Below, in pieces: positions 16,757 to 27,968 of a DNA stretch of 64,000 bases. This stretch comes from Porphyromonas gulae DSM 15663 (GTDB taxonomy: Bacteria > Bacteroidota > Bacteroidia > Bacteroidales > Porphyromonadaceae), in NCBI RefSeq assembly GCF_000378065.1, contig NZ_KB899148.1:62001-126000 (forward strand), written 5' to 3'. The notes below the pieces were generated by a model. That model was given only the letters and a program-made list of their open reading frames with translations, ran no database searches and was not told the DNA's origin. The stretch's first letter is position 1. Every line of letters begins with the position of its first letter. A program made the translations under genes and the position numbers.

Positions 16757-19390
16757 ATGCAAACATCAGCAATGTCAGCTATAAGCAGGAAGTCGGCTCT
16801 CTCACTCATCTTCCTCTCTCTTTCCTTATTGGGGATGCTACCACTCGCAGGGCAAACTCGCTTCGCCGGAGTGGTACTGGATTCGGCTACATTGGAGCCG
16901 ATTCCCTATGCTTCGGTCTTCTGTGCCGACAATAAAGGAGTGGGCACGGTAACCTCTGCCGCCGGCATGTTCGACCTGACTTCTCCCCATAACGATCGGA
17001 CTATCATCATCTCATCGACCGGATACAGAAGACAGACCTACTCATTACGCTCGGGCGAAAAGCGCAATATGCACTGCCGTATTCTCTTAGCTTCGGAGGA
17101 GCTGCAACTGAGCAGCGTAGTGGTCAAAGCCAAGAAACGGAAATACTCCAAGAAAAACAATCCCGCTGTGGATCTGATCCGCAAAGCCATAGCAGCCAAG
17201 GACAGCAACCGGATAGAATCGGCACCGGCGTACAGCTACCGTACATACGAAAGGATACTTGTCTCGGACGATGATTTCCGATCGGACGAAGGCTTCTTGC
17301 ACCTCAAGCACGGACAGTGTGCACAATGGGCGGACAGCTCACGCTTTACAGACAGACGCATACTGCCGCTATCCATGCGAGAGAAACTGATACAGACCGA
17401 GCGACTACCCAACAAAGGCGAGCGTACGCAAGTATTGGCACGACGACTGGACGGTGTGGACGAAAAGCTGGACGAAGGCCCCCTGACCACCAATCTGGAG
17501 GAAGTATTCCGTCCGATCAATATCTACGACAACGATATTCCCATCATGCTCAGTCGCTTTCCCAGCCCGATGAGCAACACTTTTGCTACAAGTTTCTACA
17601 AGTATTTCATTGCCGATACAGTGCGAATAGAGGATGAGGATTGTATCGAAATGATTTTCTCTCCTTTCAACCCCGAGAGTGCAGGCTTTACGGGAAGGCT
17701 CTGGATCGTCAAGAGCGATTATTCGCTACGTCGGATCATCCTGAACCTGCCTATATCGAGCAATGTAAACTGGGTGACCCACCTACGCATAGCGCAAGAT
17801 TTCCAACGAGTTCCCTGTATAGATGCTTCGGGACAAACGACCCGATACTATCGCGTACTGAAACGACAGGATTTTCAGGCATTATTATCGGCTGCTTCAT
17901 TCATCCCTCAAGGATTGGAAGTGGAGCAGAGCCGTATCCTTTCCGACTATCGCATCGGTGAAGGAAGCATCGGCAGGGATCCGTCTTCTGTCGGTTTTAT
18001 TGCTACCGATTCGGTTTACGATGCGACAGCTCCTCGCGAAACGGATGGCTACTGGAACGTAATGAGACCGGAACCGCTACCTCCCACGGGGCAAAAGCTG
18101 TTGTCTTTCATGCATTATCTCCGCAACGATCGTACATTCAAGACATCCACCACCATCGCCAAAACACTGCTGACCGGTTATCTCGGACTCCCCATTAGGA
18201 TGAACGACTCTATACGCCCCAAATTTGACTTCGGGCCTGTGCATACCCTCTTCGGGGGCAACAAAATCGAGGGCTTCCGTATGCGCATAGGTGGCATGAC
18301 GCTGGCCGCTCTCAATCCGCACTTTTTCGCTCAAGGTTATATTGCATACGGATTCAAGGACAAACGATGGAAGTGGAGAGGTGCTCTTACTTATTCCTCT
18401 ATTCCTAAGAAGCTGTACATACAAGAATTTCCGCATCGCAATCTCTCTTTCATCGCTTCTTACGACCTATATACGCCGGGACAAGTAGTGGATCCTATCT
18501 TCAAAGACAACATAACGGTCATACTCGGTACGATGAATAATCTGCGCCGCTCCTACATCGAAGAATATCGGCTGGAATATGATAGAGACTGGGGGACTGA
18601 TTTCAGTACGATCATTTGGGGAAGCCGTCGCCGAGACGAACCTGCCGGCACATTACGCTACGATCAGGTAGAGGCTGACGGTACGATACGGCCGATCCAT
18701 TCGTATCGCACCACGGAGTTGGGGCTTACCCTCCGCTATGAACCGGGGCGTATTCCATATAATGGGCGGAAAGGGCCGAACACAGCGTTCAATGTAGTAC
18801 GCCGATCCCCCGTGTTCGAACTGGAGCACCGTATGGCATTTTCAGGTCTGCTCGGAGGAGATTTCGGCTATCACCGCACGGAATTCCGCTACAAACATCA
18901 TATATGGCTCTCTCTTTTCGGCATGCTGGATGCCTCTGTACGGGCAGGGCAAGTTTGGACACACGCTCCCTACCCTCTCTTGGAAATCCCTCCCGTCAAT
19001 GAGAGTTACACGCTACAGAGCGGAGCATTCCAGTTGATGGAGCCATTGGAATTTATCGCTGACCGATACACGCAGTTCCATCTGACCTACCATTTAGAAG
19101 GTCTTATGCTCAATCGTATTCCATTCATCAAACGGTTGGCCTGGCGTGAAGTGCTTTCTCTTCATGGTATGTGGGGTGATCTTACTCCTCACAATAAACC
19201 GGGGGCTGTCGGTAGTTTCCTCTTCCCCGAGAATACTTTTCCCATGAACCGTACATGGTATTTGGAAGGAAGTGTCGGATTGGAAAATATCTTCCGACTG
19301 CTCCGCATCGAATACTTCCGGCGCTTCACACAGCAAGAGACAACCCCTAATAAATGGGGGGTCCGCGCCCGCTTCCAGATCACGTTCTAA
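16757..19390 (+). CDS. Carboxypeptidase-regulatory-like plus DUF5686 outer-membrane protein
   Basis: An 877-residue protein with a cleavable signal peptide (LIFLSLSLLGMLPLAGQ). A carboxypeptidase regulatory-like/CNA-B plug-type domain follows (FAGVVLDSATLEPIPYASVFC...), and then a large DUF5686 region rich in alternating beta strands that ends in an aromatic residue (RARFQITF). This is typical of an outer-membrane barrel. It resembles TonB-dependent receptors at the N-terminus but lacks a recognisable TonB box and plug. Its function is unknown. It follows the B3/4 gene by 25 bp, is last in the hpt-adk-obgE run, and a strong terminator comes after it. Confidence 0.82.
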   Translation: MQTSAMSAISRKSALSLIFLSLSLLGMLPLAGQTRFAGVVLDSATLEPIPYASVFCADNKGVGTVTSAAGMFDLTSPHNDRTIIISSTGYRRQTYSLRSGEKRNMHCRILLASEELQLSSVVVKAKKRKYSKKNNPAVDLIRKAIAAKDSNRIESAPAYSYRTYERILVSDDDFRSDEGFLHLKHGQCAQWADSSRFTDRRILPLSMREKLIQTERLPNKGERTQVLARRLDGVDEKLDEGPLTTNLEEVFRPINIYDNDIPIMLSRFPSPMSNTFATSFYKYFIADTVRIEDEDCIEMIFSPFNPESAGFTGRLWIVKSDYSLRRIILNLPISSNVNWVTHLRIAQDFQRVPCIDASGQTTRYYRVLKRQDFQALLSAASFIPQGLEVEQSRILSDYRIGEGSIGRDPSSVGFIATDSVYDATAPRETDGYWNVMRPEPLPPTGQKLLSFMHYLRNDRTFKTSTTIAKTLLTGYLGLPIRMNDSIRPKFDFGPVHTLFGGNKIEGFRMRIGGMTLAALNPHFFAQGYIAYGFKDKRWKWRGALTYSSIPKKLYIQEFPHRNLSFIASYDLYTPGQVVDPIFKDNITVILGTMNNLRRSYIEEYRLEYDRDWGTDFSTIIWGSRRRDEPAGTLRYDQVEADGTIRPIHSYRTTELGLTLRYEPGRIPYNGRKGPNTAFNVVRRSPVFELEHRMAFSGLLGGDFGYHRTEFRYKHHIWLSLFGMLDASVRAGQVWTHAPYPLLEIPPVNESYTLQSGAFQLMEPLEFIADRYTQFHLTYHLEGLMLNRIPFIKRLAWREVLSLHGMWGDLTPHNKPGAVGSFLFPENTFPMNRTWYLEGSVGLENIFRLLRIEYFRRFTQQETTPNKWGVRARFQITF

Positions 19391-19401
19391 CCTGAAAAAA
19401 G

Positions 19402-19440
19402 AAAAGAGGGAATGCCGTTCAATCCGGCATTCCCTCTTTT
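19402..19440. terminator. Bidirectional terminator, DUF5686 gene / delta-60 gene
   Basis: AAAAGAGGGAATGCCG pairs with CGGCATTCCCTCTTTT around a short loop. The flanking A and T runs allow termination in both directions between two convergent genes. Confidence 0.88.
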
Positions 19441-19460
19441 CGAAGCGATTCTTACAGGAA

Positions 19461-21002
19461 TCAGAGTTTGACGAAGCGTTCGGTCAGTACACCTGCCTCA
19501 GTCGTCAGCTCGATCACGTAGCTTCCGGCAGTCAAAGCCTTCACGTCAATCGTACGAGTATTCTTCGTAGAGAGCACCAAACGACCGGAAAGGTCGAAGA
19601 TTCGTACGCCGAATTCACCTTCATACTCGATATTCAGTACGTCTTTCACAGGATTGGGATAAACTACAAACGACTTTTCTTCACCTACCATAGGAAGAAC
19701 GGAAGAGGGCACGTCCGTTAAATACCGAAGTAGGACGAAAGGCGTTCCAGTAGTAGCTGAAAAAGAAGAAGCTCCTAATACTATCTTGCCATCAGCTTGC
19801 ATAACTATAGCACTTGCTTCATCTGCAGCTTCGCTAAGGTCGGTTACAGTATAGCCATTTCCCCCAAAAGAGGTATTCAACTTACCATTTTTATCGACGC
19901 TCAATAACCCCAGATCGGATATACTATTCTTTACGGCGTTGAAAGCTACATAAATGTTACCTTCCGGTGAAAGGACAATACCATCCACATAAGTGGCTCC
20001 ACCGTCAATCACATTCTTTTTGAAAATACCTGATTCTCCAAACGTATTATCCAACTCACCGTCTTGATTCAGGCGGAGAACTATCAGATCGTACTGCAAA
20101 GTAGGGATGCTTGCAACCCAAGAGTGACCGGCAACGACAATTTTTCCATCTTCCTGAATCTGCACGGCAGTGGCAAAGTCATGGCCGGAGCCGATAGACA
20201 TGGTCTTCAATCCATTCTCCCCAAAAGAATTGTCCAATGATCCATTTTCATTGATTCGTGCAATAGCCCATTTCCAATCCGGATGTGTACCATACATGCC
20301 GACAATCACCACTTTGTTATCTTCCTGCAAAGCAATCGCTTTAGCAAAAGAAGAATTGGCACTACCTTCAATTACAATTTCACAAACGCCATCAATGCCA
20401 TATGTTTTATCTATGGATCCATCAGGGTTATAGCGGAGAGTCATCATATTGTCATGGTAATAGCCAACCAGCAGCATCTTTCCATCTTTTTGAAGTACCA
20501 TTTTCTCAGGAAGTGTGCTATAAGGAAAGTCTGCAAGCACAATACCATTGTTCCCAAAAGAGGTGTCCAATGTACCATCATCATTCATTCTAATCAGGAG
20601 AGGTTGGCAAATCGTATTATCAGAATCGAAGACATAGCCGCATGAAATAATTTTACCGTCAGACAAGGTAGCCGCTGCCGTAGCGAAATTGCCGTATAAA
20701 GAAGTAGGGACAAAAATCTGCTTACCTCCGTTCCCAAAAGATTGATCAAGCGATCCATCAGGGTTGTAGCGAACATAAGCAACATGCTTTTTCGTACCAT
20801 TTCGAGTTGACCCCATAGCAATAATTTTGCCATTGGGCTGGATAGTAACATTGCGAACTTCATCTACGATAAAGCTACCATTACCGATAGGTGTCTGTAC
20901 CACTCCGTTTGTACCGAATGTGGGATCCAAGTCACCCGACTGTTGGGCATTTGCCAATTGAAAAAACAAGGCGAATCCCAAGAGTAGTTTAATTCTTCTC
21001 AT
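19461..21002 (-). CDS. Delta-60 repeat protein with T9SS type A sorting domain
   Basis: A 513-residue secreted protein. After a signal peptide (LLLGFALFFQLANAQ) come at least seven delta-60 repeats of about 50-60 residues, each marked by a D-x-x-F/Y-G-x-x-G signature (DPTFGTNG, DQSFGNGG, DTSFGNNG, DKTYGIDG, DNSFGENG, DNTFGESG, NTSFGGNG). Each repeat is followed by strands reading like QxDGKIxxxG, and such repeats usually form beta propellers. The last 75 or so residues are a T9SS C-terminal domain (FVVYPNPVKDVLNIEY, FDLSGRLVLS, LTAGSYVIELT). It should therefore be exported and anchored on the cell surface, or shed. Ligand and function are unknown. Its promoter is well matched. Confidence 0.88.
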   Translation of the reverse strand: MRRIKLLLGFALFFQLANAQQSGDLDPTFGTNGVVQTPIGNGSFIVDEVRNVTIQPNGKIIAMGSTRNGTKKHVAYVRYNPDGSLDQSFGNGGKQIFVPTSLYGNFATAAATLSDGKIISCGYVFDSDNTICQPLLIRMNDDGTLDTSFGNNGIVLADFPYSTLPEKMVLQKDGKMLLVGYYHDNMMTLRYNPDGSIDKTYGIDGVCEIVIEGSANSSFAKAIALQEDNKVVIVGMYGTHPDWKWAIARINENGSLDNSFGENGLKTMSIGSGHDFATAVQIQEDGKIVVAGHSWVASIPTLQYDLIVLRLNQDGELDNTFGESGIFKKNVIDGGATYVDGIVLSPEGNIYVAFNAVKNSISDLGLLSVDKNGKLNTSFGGNGYTVTDLSEAADEASAIVMQADGKIVLGASSFSATTGTPFVLLRYLTDVPSSVLPMVGEEKSFVVYPNPVKDVLNIEYEGEFGVRIFDLSGRLVLSTKNTRTIDVKALTAGSYVIELTTEAGVLTERFVKL

Positions 21003-21409
21003 TTCGTTTTTTGGTTGAATTAGTTGTTATTAAGGACAGCATATGAGCATGCTGCATTACTTTAATGATCTATTGAAAACAGTCTTTCGGCCGCAAATAT
21101 AAGGATTGTTGTATTGAATCCAATTGCATGCTAATAAGGAGCACGTCCCACCGATCAGTGCAACACTGACACATCGCCTTATATGAGTTCGGCGAAAGGG
21201 AAGTTATTTTCACCTCTTTATGCAAGACATAGCAAGCATAATATAATTCTGACGTATTATGAGTTGTAAGAATTATTCAGGCTTTTGATTTACTTTGTAA
21301 GTGGTTATGAAAAGGGATTAAGAAGCTTTTCTTCTTTCACAAAGAATCCAACGCCATCGTAGGTTGCTCTAAAGCCAAAAAATTCTCATAATTAAGAATA
21401 TCATTCTCA
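21003..21409. other. Divergent intergenic region, delta-60 gene / periodontain
   Basis: About 400 bp, AT-rich and without a gene. It contains the delta-60 promoter at 21094-21123. Upstream of periodontain I see only a one-mismatch box, TTACTTTG at 21290-21297, and no repeat. Confidence 0.5.
21094..21123 (-). promoter_or_regulatory. Promoter of the delta-60 repeat gene
   Basis: On the minus strand, TTG (plus-strand CAA at 21121-21123), a 19-nt spacer and TATATTTG (plus-strand CAAATATA at 21094-21101) give a full Bacteroidota promoter 91 nt before the start codon. Confidence 0.7.
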
Positions 21410-23941
21410 ATGAAAAAAAGTTTTTTTCTAACCATAGCAATGCTCTTAGGCTTTGCTATGACAGGGCACTCTGCTCCTATCACGAAAGAGCGAGCTTCGG
21501 CCTTAGCTCATCTGACTTTGCGACAGGCATCATTACGCACCGGACAACCAGTAGTTTCTGATAAAATTTCCATCGACTACGTCTACCGACAAGGAGATGC
21601 AGAGCGCGGTACTGTATCAGCAGAGGGCGACTCCTCGCCATATTTTTATGTAGCCAATCGCGGCACGAACGAGGGCTATGCTCTCATTGCAGCAGATGAC
21701 AGAATACCGGCAGTTCTTGCCTATTCCCCCATTGGACGTTTCGACATGTACAATATGCCGGACAATCTACGTATGTGGCTACAGGTCTACGATCAGGAAA
21801 TATCGATGATACTTTCGGGAAAAGCCAAGCCCAATGAAGAGATATTGCGCACGGAGGAGGTACCCGAAGAAGTACATGCTCTGATGGACAATGGCAGTTT
21901 TGCCAACGATCCGATGAGATGGAATCAGGCATATCCTTGGAATAATAAAGAGCCACTCCTACCCAATGGCAAGCATGCCTATACCGGATGTGTGGCTACA
22001 GCAACAGCACAAATCATGCGCTATCATAGCTGGCCTCTTCAGGGTGAAGGGGTATTCAATTACGACGCGGGACCACTGGTAGGCAATTGGTCCGGCACAT
22101 TCGGTGAAACGTACGACTGGAGCAATATGCCCGGTAATCCGAACTTTGATAATCTGAGCGGAGCCCAAGTAGATGCTTATGCCACACTGATGCGTGATGT
22201 CAGTGCATCTGTAAACATGAATTTTTATGAAAATGGAAGTGGTACCTACAGCGTTTATGTCGTGCGAGCCTTGCGAAACAACTTTCGCTACAAACGCTCA
22301 TTACAGCTACACGTACGCGCCCTATACACCGCACAGGAATGGCAGGATATGATCCGAAAGGAACTTGCCTCCTCAAGACCAGTCTACTATGCAGGAAACA
22401 ACCAGAGTATGGGGCATGCTTTCGTATGCGATGGCTATGCCTCGGATGGTACTTTCCACTTCAATTGGGGCTGGGGAGGTGTTTCCAACGGCTTCTATAA
22501 ACTTACACTCCTCTCTCCCACCTCACTGGGTATTGGAGGTCAGGGGATCGGATTCACTATTTATCAAGAAATCATTACGGGTATCGAACCAGCCAAAATT
22601 CCGTCCGAAGCAGGCACAGACGCTTTGCCGATTTTGGCTCTGGAAAGTATATCCACTGTGTATACCTCCGGACTAGGTTTGAATGTAGATTATTCGGTTT
22701 ATAACACAGGAGAAGAAAATTCAAATCTGGACCTTGGCTATAGACTAAATAACGCCAACGGAGAAATCACTGAGGTGAAAACCTCATCCAACAACATCTT
22801 TTGGCATGGATATGGGGCGTTTTCAGAACTTTTCTTGCTGGATTCGAATGTACTTCCTCAAGGAATTAACACGATTACACTACTCTATCGTCGAACCGGC
22901 ACAGAACAATGGGAACCCATACAACGCATACAGGGGGGATATGTAAATAGTATTAAAGTAAATACGACAGATCCGAACAATGTCGTAGTGACAGTAGACG
23001 ATAATAAGGGCGAACTCAGCATCATCCCCAATAGTCTCATCGCAGATCTCAATTCTTACGAGCAGAGTTCTATAACCGTGCGATTCAGTAGCGATAGCCC
23101 GGACGAAATCCGCACACCGGTAGCTTTTGCTCTATCTACGGGAGTTACAGCAGACAATCTCATACCATTGGGTTGGATAATGGCCGAGGTACCGGGCGGC
23201 AGCAATGACTATCCGGTTGTTTTCTCGACAGAAGTTCTGACTCTTATGGAAGGTGATTATACTTTATGGTATAGGTTTTCTGCCAAAGAAGGAGTGGATG
23301 AATGGAAAAAAATAGAACGAGTATCTGTAAATACACCGAGTGTGTACACACATCCGCTATTCGAGGTGAATCATAACCAAACTTCTTCCTATATGCTGGA
23401 CATGGCTGATGATAGAGCATTGCCACCTTTTACGGTAAAAAATATTGGATTGCCCTTCAACGGTAATTTGGTCGTTATCTTCCGCCAAACACAATCCTCT
23501 TCGGGATCCTTATTGGTAGCCCAAGAAACAGCGCATATCCAGCAGGGGGAAACCTTCGTGTATAAGCCCCATGTGGAAGGTTCTATCCCCGATGGCACTT
23601 ATCGTGCGACGCTCCATGCATTCGTAAATGGACAACCACAGTTGTACCTAAAAGGCAGAAAAAGCTATACGGTAAAGATCGTTAACGGTACAGCAGTGGA
23701 AGCGATAGCCTCTACAGAGAAGATCAGCGTATTCCCTCGCCCGGCAAAGGACTACGTTGAAATATCTGCTCCCACCGTTCCGCAAGAGACTGCTATCATT
23801 CTTTTCGATATGTCTGGCAGGATTGTTCTAAAGAGCAGTTTATCAACAGGATATGGCAAAATGAATATCAGCCACCTTCCCAATGGCACCTACATTCTTA
23901 AGGTCAATCGACACACGACAAAAATCAATGTAGCACATTAA
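21410..23941 (+). CDS. Periodontain, C10 family cysteine protease with T9SS sorting domain
   Basis: A secreted cysteine protease of the streptopain family. I recognise it as periodontain, reported to inactivate alpha-1-proteinase inhibitor. A signal peptide (residues 1 to about 21, ending GHSA) is followed by a Spi-type propeptide (about 22-170). The catalytic domain has Cys194 in YTGCVATATAQIMRYH and His336 in MGHAFVCDGY, with GWGG after it. Long beta-rich domains follow, and a C-terminal T9SS domain (VFPRPAKDYVEISAP, LFDMSGRIVLKS, PNGTYILKV), in which FPRPAKD replaces the usual YPNPAKD. The 843-residue length fits the known precursor. It forms a run of three T9SS cargo genes with the delta-60 gene and PPAD. 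The related PrtT haemagglutinin/protease is the alternative name. Confidence 0.92.
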   Translation: MKKSFFLTIAMLLGFAMTGHSAPITKERASALAHLTLRQASLRTGQPVVSDKISIDYVYRQGDAERGTVSAEGDSSPYFYVANRGTNEGYALIAADDRIPAVLAYSPIGRFDMYNMPDNLRMWLQVYDQEISMILSGKAKPNEEILRTEEVPEEVHALMDNGSFANDPMRWNQAYPWNNKEPLLPNGKHAYTGCVATATAQIMRYHSWPLQGEGVFNYDAGPLVGNWSGTFGETYDWSNMPGNPNFDNLSGAQVDAYATLMRDVSASVNMNFYENGSGTYSVYVVRALRNNFRYKRSLQLHVRALYTAQEWQDMIRKELASSRPVYYAGNNQSMGHAFVCDGYASDGTFHFNWGWGGVSNGFYKLTLLSPTSLGIGGQGIGFTIYQEIITGIEPAKIPSEAGTDALPILALESISTVYTSGLGLNVDYSVYNTGEENSNLDLGYRLNNANGEITEVKTSSNNIFWHGYGAFSELFLLDSNVLPQGINTITLLYRRTGTEQWEPIQRIQGGYVNSIKVNTTDPNNVVVTVDDNKGELSIIPNSLIADLNSYEQSSITVRFSSDSPDEIRTPVAFALSTGVTADNLIPLGWIMAEVPGGSNDYPVVFSTEVLTLMEGDYTLWYRFSAKEGVDEWKKIERVSVNTPSVYTHPLFEVNHNQTSSYMLDMADDRALPPFTVKNIGLPFNGNLVVIFRQTQSSSGSLLVAQETAHIQQGETFVYKPHVEGSIPDGTYRATLHAFVNGQPQLYLKGRKSYTVKIVNGTAVEAIASTEKISVFPRPAKDYVEISAPTVPQETAIILFDMSGRIVLKSSLSTGYGKMNISHLPNGTYILKVNRHTTKINVAH

Positions 23942-25983
<2,042 letters not shown>

Positions 25984-26035
25984 GACCTTACGGGAAAGAG
26001 TATTCTGAGAATAAACTTCCCCAAGTAGAAAAAAT

Positions 26036-26072
26036 AGGGCTGTGTGGATTTTTCTCCGCACAGCCTTTTTTC
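26036..26072 (+). terminator. Terminator after PPAD
   Basis: GGCTGTGTGGA pairs with TCCGCACAGCC (one G-T pair), with a short T-rich loop and a TTTTTTTC tail. Confidence 0.85.
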
Positions 26073-26217
26073 TTTGAGTCATTTACACACGAAATGATAG
26101 CCCGACACCGGAGACGTCATCGACTCTCTCCATTTATCAATTTAGAATCATCTGAATAATATGCCATGAAAGGCCATAGCGAGAACCCCGGTAGACAAAC
26201 AAACGAATGGATCTATG

Positions 26218-26325
26218 GTCTCCAAAAACGTGGCGCGGGAAGTTTTTCGTTCTGGCGCGAGAATTTTTTACTTCCCACACCAGAACGAAAAACTTCCCGC
26301 GCCACGTTTTCAGAAAACTCAGACC
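26218..26325 (-). repeat. Palindromic intergenic repeat, copy 2 (perfect 31-bp arms)
   Basis: The arms at 26225-26255 and 26280-26310 are exact reverse complements over 31 bp (AAAACGTGGCGCGGGAAG..., ending CGTTCTGG). The 24-nt loop contains CGCGAGAATTTTTTACTTC. Shared words with copies 1, 3 and 4 are TGGCGCGAGAA, TTTTTTACTTC and CGCGCCACGTTTT. It sits between two convergent genes, next to the PPAD terminator. Confidence 0.85.
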
Positions 26326-26423
26326 CCAATCGGAGCATTTTCGGGCTCGCAATTTCTCTGCCTATAAAATTCGAAGGCCCTTTACTTCATCCGCTTAGAA
26401 AAAAGAAGATCGGGTAAGGCTGT

Positions 26424-27959
26424 TTAGAACTGGAAATATATGAAGGGCTGTATTTCCGAGCTGCGTACCTGAATGATGGTAAAGATCAGGAGAACGAGCA
26501 TCAGAGTTTGCAAGACGAACGGAGCACGCTCAAGCATGGATTGTGCCTTGCTTCGCTTACCCTTACCGACAAAATGCAACAGGTAACCCGTGACCATCAG
26601 TACGACAACGCCCTTGTAGCCGGCAATGAATTGGAAGAGAACTTCGGGATGGAAGTTATTGAATATTTGTCCGAGAATCTGTCCGGCCACTGCCATCGAA
26701 TCGGCTCGGAAGAAGATCCAACCGAAACAGACGAGGTGGAAAGTAATGATCCGTCCGAGCCATCTGCGCCAAAAAGGCATATCTGTGGACATAGCCCGAC
26801 TCGACGGAAAGATCTCGCACCAGAGTTTGTGTACGGCCAATGCCACTCCATGGATAGCTCCCCACAAAATAAATCGCAAGGCGGCACCATGCCAAAGACC
26901 GCCGAGAAGCATCGTCAGCAGAAGATTGATATAGGTACGGATTTTCCCTTTCCTATTCCCCCCCAATGGTATATACAAGTAATCCCTGAGCCATGATGAA
27001 AGGGAGATATGCCACCTGCGCCAGAACTCGGTGATATTGGCCGACTGATAAGGTGAATCGAAATTGATATTGAAGCGGAAGCCGAGCACCAGAGCTATAC
27101 CGATGGCCATGTCGGAATAACCGGAGAAGTCGCAATAGATCTGTAGGGCATAGCCGTAAACGCCGAGCAGGTTCTCCAAGCCGGTGTAAAGTGTCGGAGC
27201 ATCGAATATGCGATCCACAAAGTTCAGGCTGATGTAGTCGGATATGATTGCCTTCTTAAAGAGCCCCCCCATGATCAACATCAGGGCTTCGGCATATTCT
27301 TTCCTTTCCAACACCGGCCGGCGATAGATCTGTGGGATAAAATCTCGTGCACGGACAATGGGACCGGCTACCAGTTGGGGGAAGAAAGAGACGTAGAAGA
27401 CATAGTCTATCCAACGCTTTAGGGGCTGCACATGACCGCGATAGATGTCGATGATATAACTCATCGTCTGGAAAGTATAGAACGAGATCCCGACAGGCAG
27501 TATAATATCCCAATTCTTCCACTCGGTCATGATCCACTCAGGGCGATTGGTCACGAGGCCGATTTCCTGAATGAGAGAGAAAAGCATCTCACCGAGGAAA
27601 TTGAAGTATTTGAAATAGGACAATACACCCAGATTGATGCACATACTGAGTGCCACAAGGAGTTTGCGCCGAACTTGGATATGCTGACGGGACAAAAAAC
27701 GGCCGATGATGAAATCGCTCGTAGCAGCCGCTAAAAGAAGCAGGACAAAAAGACCGCTGCTCTTGTAGTAGAAATAAAGAGAAAAGAAAGATACATATAC
27801 GATCCGCAAGCTGGTTTGCCGGCGTAGCAGGATGTATAGCGGAAGGAACAAAAGGAAGAGGATAAAGAACGTCCCGCTGGAAAAAATCATGGGAGCGGAT
27901 GCATGATACTGCAATAGATCCCAGAGACGGGATATATCCATCGAATCGAAAAAATGCAT
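26424..27959 (-). CDS. MBOAT family membrane O-acyltransferase (AlgI-like)
   Basis: A 511-residue polytopic membrane protein with about 11 hydrophobic segments. The MBOAT signature holds the catalytic His in LLGGLWHGAALRFILWG (about residue 350), and the upstream conserved stretch is DFSGYSDMAIGIALVLGFRFNINF. AlgI-type proteins move acetyl groups across the inner membrane for O-acetylation of exported polysaccharides. Here it is the last gene of a run with two SGNH hydrolase genes on the same strand, the usual partners that transfer the acyl group outside. The acceptor is unknown; peptidoglycan, LPS or capsule are candidates. Confidence 0.9.
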   Translation of the reverse strand: MHFFDSMDISRLWDLLQYHASAPMIFSSGTFFILFLLFLPLYILLRRQTSLRIVYVSFFSLYFYYKSSGLFVLLLLAAATSDFIIGRFLSRQHIQVRRKLLVALSMCINLGVLSYFKYFNFLGEMLFSLIQEIGLVTNRPEWIMTEWKNWDIILPVGISFYTFQTMSYIIDIYRGHVQPLKRWIDYVFYVSFFPQLVAGPIVRARDFIPQIYRRPVLERKEYAEALMLIMGGLFKKAIISDYISLNFVDRIFDAPTLYTGLENLLGVYGYALQIYCDFSGYSDMAIGIALVLGFRFNINFDSPYQSANITEFWRRWHISLSSWLRDYLYIPLGGNRKGKIRTYINLLLTMLLGGLWHGAALRFILWGAIHGVALAVHKLWCEIFPSSRAMSTDMPFWRRWLGRIITFHLVCFGWIFFRADSMAVAGQILGQIFNNFHPEVLFQFIAGYKGVVVLMVTGYLLHFVGKGKRSKAQSMLERAPFVLQTLMLVLLIFTIIQVRSSEIQPFIYFQF

Positions 27960-27968
27960 GCTAACGAA

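Larger units (their letters stand above)
25984..26423. other. Convergent intergenic region, PPAD / MBOAT gene
   Basis: About 440 bp holding the PPAD terminator and palindromic repeat copy 2. Open frames on both strands across the repeat are shadows of its symmetry. Confidence 0.6.

Noticed and set aside
26137-26417. Small open frames on both strands after PPAD
   Set aside because: They run through the perfect inverted repeat. Their peptides (FFVLVWEV..., NFPRHVF) resemble those from copies 3 and 4 only because the DNA repeat is shared.
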